This document shows, piece by piece, positions 57,451-64,000 of a stretch of 64,000 nt of DNA (its first letter is position 1; each line of letters starts with the position of its first letter). Both the position numbers and the translations under genes were made by a program. The stretch is from NCBI RefSeq assembly GCF_949987535.1, contig NC_080081.1, positions 68,841,603 to 68,905,602 of the forward strand, given 5' to 3'. The notes beneath the pieces are model-generated. The model did no database searches, was not told where the DNA came from, and saw only the letters and a program-made list of their open reading frames with translations. The DNA is from Balaenoptera acutorostrata. Taxonomy: Eukaryota > Chordata > Mammalia > Artiodactyla > Balaenopteridae.

Positions 57451-59520
57451 CTGACAGAACGGTGTCCAAGCCACTGTCGTCTTGCGGGATGCAGAGCTGC
57501 GGCTGCTTCGAGCAGCAACTGGGGTACACAGCTTAAAAAGAGTTAGCTTTGGGGAGTTAGAGTGAGACCTCTGTTGCCTTCAGATTTTCATGGAGAAAAG
57601 GGTCAGTCACTCCTCTGGTCAGTATCCTTGTGATGTATTGGAAGTAACGTCAGTTTTTGAAAATTATTTGTACTAGGAGTTTCCTGATTAAATTTCACTT
57701 CAATTAGGAATTATTATTGAATAGCAGTTAGATTTGCCAAAGACTACCCTGGAAATAATTTAGGCACTTCTGTAGTTACTTCTGTCAGGTCACTGGGTAC
57801 CATTTGTTACCATCCTCCTGTCCTGGCTAAATGATATGACCAGGGTATATTGGCTGGTGGGTACTATTCAGTGTGCCCACCTAGTTATCAGTTGCCCTTT
57901 GGTGTCCTGAAAGGGTTAATGATGCCCAACTATTTCTAGTGAGAGCACATTGCAACTGGGAGAATCAAACTCAGAGGTGCTTCTTTAGACAGTATCTGCA
58001 TATCCCAGAGAGAAGACCTAGGAAAGAGGTAAGATACAGTTGAGCTACTTAAGGTGCTTAAGAAATGACCCTGGCAGAATATCCATAGGGGCAAGGAGAT
58101 GGGATATATTTCTTGGTTTAGCATTTTGGCAGAAATCAGTTGGCATCTGTCACAGGAAAGATAAACAGAAGCTTTGATTTCCCTTCTCAAAATACACTTG
58201 GCTTCTTTCTCTGCACTTACCCCTTGGCCCTCATTCTGATTAGAATTTGAAGGAACAGGCTCAGTACTTTGCAATTAGTTAATTTGGTGAGTCCATTGTA
58301 CTCTCATCCCTGGGCTATTCAGTAGTTCAAAAATAAATATTGCAGCACTTGTTGAATATGTACCATGCATCTCTTTTGAGCTGCCTTTTATAACAAAGGG
58401 TAGTTAGTATTTACATAATACTTTGAAAGTATTTCAGAATAGCTCTTATTAATAATTAGTCAAATACATAATGGCTCAGCTGACAAGAGAAAAAAATTTG
58501 ATTTTCTATTGAAAAATGTAAGCTCAGGAAGAGAGAGATGCACGTGTATTTGTGTATGTACAGTATTTGGGACAAATACAAGTCTCAAGGGACAGTCAGG
58601 AGATTAACTGGACCAAAATTCAGGGTGCCCACTGAACCAGGCTAAGGTTTCCCAGAAGTCTGCGACCTGATTCTTAGACTTCCGTGCAAAAACTGGAGGA
58701 AGCTGTGAGCAGCCTGAGCTTTGAGAACATTCCTGCCCCCCGGGGTGTGTGTGTGGCAGAGGCTTATGTGAGCTCATGGGGCTTTCCAGCGCTGACCGCC
58801 AGCCTTGGCAGCCACGAGGGGTCCAGTAGCGAAACTTGGCCTTTAAGTTATCAAGGGCCTGTTGTGACACATATTCAGCTCCAAGCAAAGATCACTGTTT
58901 CAAGGGTGACTCAAGTCTGGGGGTCAAGTGGAGATGATGGGTGGGATCTATGCGCAGATCTGGCCCTTCCCAATTAGGGGGCCTGAGGGTGACACTAGTG
59001 CGGGTAGGTTGGGAGGGTCTGGGGATGGTCCTCCCAGGAGGGGCTGCATGGATGTGTCCTGGGTGAGAAGTGATGACAGGGCCATCACGTTGGCTTTCAT
59101 GATCCTGGGAAAGGTGTCAAACCATGAGGTCACATCGAAGTGTGTGTACGGTGGAGGGGGAGGAACTGTTTCCCTTGCCTCCCCTGAGGGAGGGGGTCTC
59201 ACGGCTCGGCCACACCTCACGTCTCCGTCTTGCACGTTTCCTGGTTCAGACCCGGTCCACGTTCTCTCCGCCTGTCCCCAGGTCCACCACCGACCGGCCC
59301 CAATCTCCAGACAACCACTCCCGGGGCCTGGGGAGGTTAGGGGGTTTGCTCCAGCCAGATGCACTGAGGTCGCGGCGGCGAGAGAGGGCGAGGGGAGGAG
59401 AAGGCCCGAGGCGCAGCCGTGGTGGGCGCGCTCTGCCCAGAGGGGCGGGGGCGCCGAGCGCGCACGCGGAGGAGGAGGAGGGGGCGGGGGAGCGAGTGCG
59501 CCGCTAGATCAGGGAGCGCG

Positions 59521-59539
59521 CCCGCCGCCGCCGCCGCCC
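59521..59539 (+). repeat. (GCC)n repeat in DCLK1 leader
   Basis: About six GCC/CCG units inside the inferred 5' UTR. A second run lies in intron 1 at about 59936-59956. Confidence 0.85.
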
Positions 59540-59587
59540 TCCTCCGGAGAGAGGCAGGAGTGAGGCTGTGCGAAGCGCCGCATTTCG

Positions 59588-59620
59588 ATGAGGAGCGGCC
59601 GAGGCGCGTCCCTCCGCTAG
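59588..59620 (+). CDS. Possible upstream ORF (10 codons) in DCLK1 leader
   Basis: An ATG in the leader opens a frame of ten codons (MRSGRGASLR) closed by TAG before the splice donor. The -3 base is T and +4 is A, so the Kozak context is weak. It may tune translation of the main ORF or do nothing. Confidence 0.25.
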   Translation: MRSGRGASLR

Positions 59621-62569
59621 CGGCTGCAGCCCAGACGCCCGCGGTCCAGCAGCGGCCGCCGCCCAGCCCCGGCCCCGCCGCCGCCGCCCCGCAGCCCCGC
59701 GGCCAGGCCGCGCCCAGCCCCGCGAAGACAGCACCAGGAGGCGGCCACGAGCGCGGCCACAAAGACCCCCGGCGGCGTCTCTCCGCGGACCGGTGCGTGG
59801 TTTGTTTTCGCCGGGGAAGGGAGCCGAGGGGCGGGCCGGCCGGGGGGCCCCTCCGGGGGCCCGGCAGCGCCCCCTCCTCCCGCAGCCGTGGGGTCCGGGG
59901 GAGCTCGGGCGCGGAGGGCAGGCCGGCGCCCCCTCGGCCGCCGCCGCCGCCGCCCTTCCCGCCGTTCCTCGAAAGGAGCTGCCCGGCCGCGGCCGGGGGC
60001 AGTGTGTGCAGGCGGCCCTGGGGCTGCTGGCACCTGCCTCTTTTGTCTGGTGCCACCGGGCTGAAAACGGGGAGTCGGGCGAGCGGGGCCCCCATTCTTT
60101 CGGCCGCCTTGTTAGTGGAGATGGAGAGCTAGGGCGGAGGAGCTGGGCCAGGTGTTTATCATTGTCAGAACTGGCCGCGGAGCGAGGACCAAGCGTGCGC
60201 GCAGAAGGAGTGGTCGGGCCGGGCCTCTTATTGTGTGCGTGCTTCCCCGTGGGCCCGGGAGGGTGGTGTGTGCTTGAGGACGGGGCGATGCGTGCGCGGG
60301 GGTAACTGCAGTGTGGGTGCTGCAAGCACGTTTGCGGGGCCTCGAGTTCCCTCGGGGACGGCGGGGCTGCCCCGTGTACAAATTAGTACCTGCAGTGCTA
60401 AAAGCCTGCGGAGAGGAAATGGCATTTCCCTCCTAGCGGGAAACGCACGCACAGCCCCGCACGGCCCCCCACAAAAGAGGCCGCTGCTGAAAACCGGGTC
60501 TGCTCGGAATCCCTGCTGCATTGGGTCAGGAGATGCTTGCAGGAGATGGAGCGGTTGAAAGGTTTCATTCAGGCCGGCTTGCTCTCCCCGCCTCTGTGAA
60601 TGTGTGTCCAGATTCTGGTGCACACGCGTTCAGCGGCCACACGGCAGGGTGTTCCATGAATACGTTTTATGAATGTTCCTAAATATCTCTCTTTTCGCCG
60701 GGAAAGTAGGGCAGCCTTTTAAGTATGAAATGTCACATGAATGCGGGTCAGAAGGATTTTAAGACAGGTTATATGTAGGAACAGTGTAAAAGGTATGCAC
60801 ACATCCTGTGATATCTGTGTCCAGCGTGGTGCATGCACACTGAAGGTGTGTGTGCCTCTTCGTGCGTGCCTGTCCTTCCACCTACATCCTAATCCCACTG
60901 GCAAAATGTGCCTTGGGACCTCCAGATCTAGCATCTATTTAGATGTGGTAGCGTTTATGCCAAATTATTTGTTGGGGGTGTGTGTAATCTCCAAAACAGG
61001 AACTCGTGTGCTCATCTAGAGAAGGATGAACACACAGTTTCTTCAAAATGGTGAGAAATCCCATAGAGAGCAGTCGAAGAAGCTGATTTCTTGGCCTGGC
61101 AGTGTTTATAGGAAAATCTCTCATAAGACCCAGGCCGGGTCTTCCCTACCCAAGCCTCTGTGAGCTCTGTGGCTTAGGTGGTGCGGTTACCTTCTCGGTC
61201 CCGGGACACATGGGTGTCCAGGCCCTTAGCCATCTATGGTCTGTGAACGCGTGGCTGTGCCCTTTAGCCAGCTTCCTTGCAGAAAGTGGGGACCTGTGGA
61301 AGCCCAGTGAATCTTCTTCAGGGGCTCTTGATTCGAATGTATGACTAAGCCAATGGAGTTGCTGAGCCAGCCAAGCAAGGGAAAGAATACCTATTCTGAA
61401 GCCGCACATAATATCTGGAACACGAGGATGTCTAGTGTGGTTTTTGACATGCATTTAGTGGTAGCTGTAGCCTTGAGAATGGTTTCACTTGGAGTGTGGT
61501 TTTTCTTTGTCACCAACATCGTTGCCTACTCTGGGGCAGACTCAGTGAAGGGAAGTAAAAGATGTGGGCCCTGCTGTGGTTGAACACATGATCCAGTTTG
61601 GAGAAATATACAAATAAAATCAACTTTTCTCTGTTTTAAATTGATTTTTTTTTTTTTTTCCATTTGGTGTGGAATTCTTGGTTCTAGAAGCCCGTTCCCT
61701 CAAGGGAATTCCAACAATTGGTAAATTATTTGACCTTTGCAGATTGCGAATCAACAAGAGCCCCTTGGAATTAGATTGGCACTCTGGTGACACAATTGTG
61801 CCATCCTTTCTGCGTGTCCTGCATGTTTTCTTTTGGTTTATTTGGATTTGGGAGGAAATGCCTAGGGTTGGAAGAATGATCACTGCCTTTAAAAAATAAA
61901 ACAGAACCTTCAACAGCCCATCTGACCTTTATGCTTTACGAAGTTTGCAGAGTCTAGTGAGGTGGCATGGGTTTTTGAGTACTGGCAGCCTCATCCCCCA
62001 ACACACACGTCCCTTTCGGAAGACAAAAGAACTCCTTTTAAAAACGAATAATTAAAAAGAGTAGGAGCAGTTATGATATCATGGGCAAAATATTGGCTCT
62101 GTTAATAGCTGTCTGAAAGATTGGATATCAACTAATAATTGTTCTGAAGTTATCTAACTTCAAAATCAATGCACCCAGTTCATACCTACCTCTATATGGT
62201 ATATTTTTTCTGGAAAATGCAAATTTAGACTGTTAAAAGTTAAGTTACTGAGTGGCATGAGGCAGTTTTCCTATTTGGAGGAAAAAAATACACAGAACTA
62301 ATAACCACTCCAGATTGAACCCCAGGCCACTGCTCCCTCCCCCCGTAAGGGTCAGCAGTAGAATCAAGAGCAGGTGAAAACGTTGGTGGCCTGGTGACCA
62401 CGCTGCCTGGTCTCTGTGCACACAAGGACCTCCTTGGCAGTTAAGTGGCCGGCCTGAGGTCACAGAGCGAGTGAGGAGTGAGGGCTTTAAACGCCCTGCT
62501 TTACATGTGATGATGGGCCAATCCCAGGGGCTTTAGGCCTCTGGGACAGAGTGCACAGGTCCGAAAGGA

Positions 62570-62785
62570 GGGAGTGCCAGCTTCAGAGGCAGTTGGAGTG
62601 AATCTGGGTTCAAGTCCCAAGGCCCTCAGTTCTGTCTTTGGGACCCTGGATGCATCCTGTATTCATCCTTAGTCACAGTAATATCCCCTCCCTCATTGGA
62701 CTGGCACGAGGTTTTAGCATATTACACAGCAATTGATCGCCACGTAATAGTGTCAGGCACGTCATAGACATTCGATAAATGTGAG
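62570..62785 (+). mobile_element. MIR in DCLK1 intron 1
   Basis: 'tctgggttcaagtccca', 'atagtgtcaggcacgtcata' and 'gacattcgataaatgtgag' follow sense MIR. Confidence 0.6.
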
Positions 62786-63429
62786 CTTTTTCCACTCCAC
62801 TCATTTCAGGAGTGCACAATCTCTAGCAGTGCATGAAGCTTTTGAGCATGAATTTGTAGCCGTTCTGAATGGATCAGAGGTCAGTTTACTGAGGGTGAAG
62901 GAAAGGTCAGGGAGGCTTGGCAGTACTTTGGGTTGGTTTGGACTGACCTTCGGAAAGGTGACATCGTCTGTGTGGTGGGATTTGGGGAGCACTTGTAAGG
63001 TTCTTGCCGGCAGTTTTCCATTGCCCTTAAACTCTATTTCAATACACCTGAAACTTTGTCATTAAAACTTCTTTCCTTTGAATGTTGAGGTTTTCCCACT
63101 TTCTAGATTGCCCTGTTTAAAACACGGATCCCCTGTGAGGGGCAACAGCACGAGCCCTCATCAGGTAACCCCTGAGCAAGGATGAATGGATCCCACGGGC
63201 AGCTGCTGATGACAGACCTCCATGCAAAGTCAAATGGGGACCGTAGGGGCACAGGTGTACCTTTCAGAAGGTCATGAGATGGAAATCCGTGGCGGGGGCG
63301 GGGGGTGGGGGAGTGAAGCTCACCTGGAGCCTCCCTTACCGGACGGGGAAATTCTCTTCTTACTAGTTCTTTTTGTGACAAAGTCAGGAACAGAAAGGCA
63401 GATTTTATTAATAAAAATATTAATACTTA

Positions 63430-63605
63430 TCACAGGATACACGTTACCCTAAGTGCTGTATGTGTTTTAACTTACTTAATAGCTGATGTTAACTGTGAGG
63501 TAGGTACTGTTATCTTTTCCACCTGTGATTCAGGAAATCGAGGCTTAAAGATGTAGATTTCTCAAGGTTACGCAGCTCCTAGGGGGTCAAATCTTGGTCA
63601 GCATC
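63430..63605 (-). mobile_element. MIR, reverse, in DCLK1 intron 1
   Basis: 'gtgaggtaggtactgttatc', 'ggaaatcgaggcttaaagat' and 'ctcaaggttacgcagctcct' are reverse MIR. Confidence 0.75.
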
Positions 63606-63717
63606 TTCAAATCTCGATTTCCTCAACCACAAAGACAGAGAGAGCCTTAGTGGAAGGAAAGGCCAAGTGCCCCAAAGAAGTAACTTCCATCCCTTCTTGT
63701 TCTCCTTGTTGCTGTGC

Positions 63718-63811
63718 TGCTTCTCCTTTTCCTTCTCCTTCTTTTCTGCCCTGCCTCCTTCCCTTTCTCCTCCCTCCCGCCCCTTCCTTTTTCTTCTTCT
63801 TTTTTTTTTTT
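63718..63811 (+). repeat. Polypyrimidine tract in DCLK1 intron 1
   Basis: Almost pure C/T over ~94 nt, ending in T11 or more, with only a few purine interruptions. Confidence 0.85.
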
Positions 63812-64000
63812 AATCCACCTTATCTGAAGCATTAAATATAAGTAAATGAGTTATGGTGGGTCCACTTTTTAAGTAAATTTCAATTGAATATGTGAATATG
63901 TTGGAAAATCTCTTTTAAGTTGGTAGAATCTACAGATATTTTGCTCTTGGTCTAGCCATGGAGAGTACAAACACTAGGTAAAATGTTTACAGTCTGACTC

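Larger units (their letters stand above)
50431..59329. other. Intergenic DNA upstream of DCLK1
   Basis: No gene supported. It holds a MIR (51035-51275), SINEs (52221-52583, 53941-54176, 56755-56898), a possible Tigger-type remnant (53098-53557), an L2 (54690-55070) and a MIR (57275-57450). The stretches 55070-56739 and 57450-59329 look unique; they could hold DCLK1 enhancers, but nothing in the sequence alone proves it. Confidence 0.6.
59490..59792 (+). other. DCLK1: DCLK1 5'-untranslated first exon (start approximate)
   Basis: DCLK1 encodes doublecortin-like kinase 1, a microtubule-binding protein with tandem doublecortin domains and a C-terminal CaMK-like kinase, prominent in neurons. None of that coding sequence is here. 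This is the inferred leader exon: GC-rich, with a GCC repeat (59521-59539) and a short upstream ORF (59588-59620), ending at a GTGCGT splice donor at 59793. The assignment rests on gene order and promoter structure; the transcription start is a guess within the GC-box region. The exon with the initiator Met lies beyond 64000. Confidence 0.65.
59330..60480 (+). promoter_or_regulatory. DCLK1: CpG island promoter of DCLK1
   Basis: A sharp rise in G+C and CpG density against the AT-rich flanks. Sp1-type GC boxes lie at about 59441-59452 and 59481-59490, and an NRF1-like GCGCACGCG at about 59459-59467. There is no TATA box. This architecture fits a dispersed-start CpG promoter. It lies about 32 kb downstream of SOHLH2 on the same strand, where mammals carry the DCLK1 promoter. 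The long ORFs on both strands here are by-products of high GC content. Confidence 0.8.
59793..64000 (+). other. DCLK1: DCLK1 intron 1 (5' part)
   Basis: Begins at the GTGCGT donor and runs off the window. The first ~700 bp are still CpG-island sequence with a second CCG run (about 59936-59956). Beyond 60500 the DNA is ordinary and mostly unique, with MIR fossils at about 62570-62785 and 63430-63605 and a polypyrimidine tract at 63718-63811. No further exon could be supported. Confidence 0.6.

Noticed and set aside
59337..60325. Long overlapping ORFs on both strands (up to 273 aa) in the GC-rich block
   Set aside because: They are Pro/Arg/Ala/Gly-rich, overlap one another in several frames and coincide with a CpG island, where stop codons are rare. 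No recognisable domain or conserved start.
1..64000. CRISPR, operon, phage or other bacterial-type defence system
   Set aside because: The DNA is vertebrate: spliced genes, SINE/LINE content and a CpG island. No spaced direct-repeat arrays or prokaryotic genes were seen.

Overview
This is a window of mammalian nuclear DNA, most likely from a cetacean (or at least a whippomorph). The pointer is a dense set of tRNA-Glu-derived CHR-type SINEs, whose heads begin near 'ggcttccctggtggcgcagtgg', together with cetartiodactyl-type L1 3' ends and a BTMAR-like mariner hairpin. I saw no ruminant BovB or Bov-tA elements. Everything else fits a eukaryotic genome: spliced genes with long introns, a CpG-island promoter and old L2/MIR fossils. 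There are no operons, CRISPR arrays or prokaryotic features.

Two protein-coding genes are supported, both on the + strand. The first is SOHLH2, a germ-cell bHLH transcription factor. Nine exons lie between 4611 and 26865 and carry about 338 codons plus the stop. Every splice phase closes and the frame is open throughout. The N-terminal ~88 codons must lie upstream of the window. The second is DCLK1. Only its promoter CpG island (about 59330-60480) and a 5'-untranslated first exon ending at a splice donor at 59792/59793 are visible; the remaining 4.2 kb is the start of its first intron. The DCLK1 call rests mainly on the known mammalian gene order SPART-CCDC169-SOHLH2-DCLK1 and on the exon layout.

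Layout: 1-4610 is a SOHLH2 intron with three SINEs and an old L1 3' end. 4611-8200 holds four small exons. 8201-19931 is an 11.7-kb intron full of L2, L1 and SINE sequence, including an L1 insertion that may carry a 3' transduction. 19932-26865 holds the bHLH exon and four more exons, with a Tigger1 remnant. 26866 to about 59330 is intergenic: a 5'-truncated L1 with a readable reverse-transcriptase fragment (35979-38262), a mariner hairpin (about 43140), nested L1s (47340-50430), several SINEs with clear target-site duplications, and many L2/MIR fossils. 59330-64000 is the DCLK1 promoter, exon 1 and intron 1.

I found no undescribed gene system. The observations most worth checking are the candidate L1 3' transduction with a 15-bp duplication (10772-11020), the 80-nt SOHLH2 intron with a tandem in-frame acceptor, the mariner hairpin that could form a pre-miRNA, and the GCC repeat plus upstream ORF in the DCLK1 leader. 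Repeat subfamily names come from memory of consensus sequences, not from a database search.
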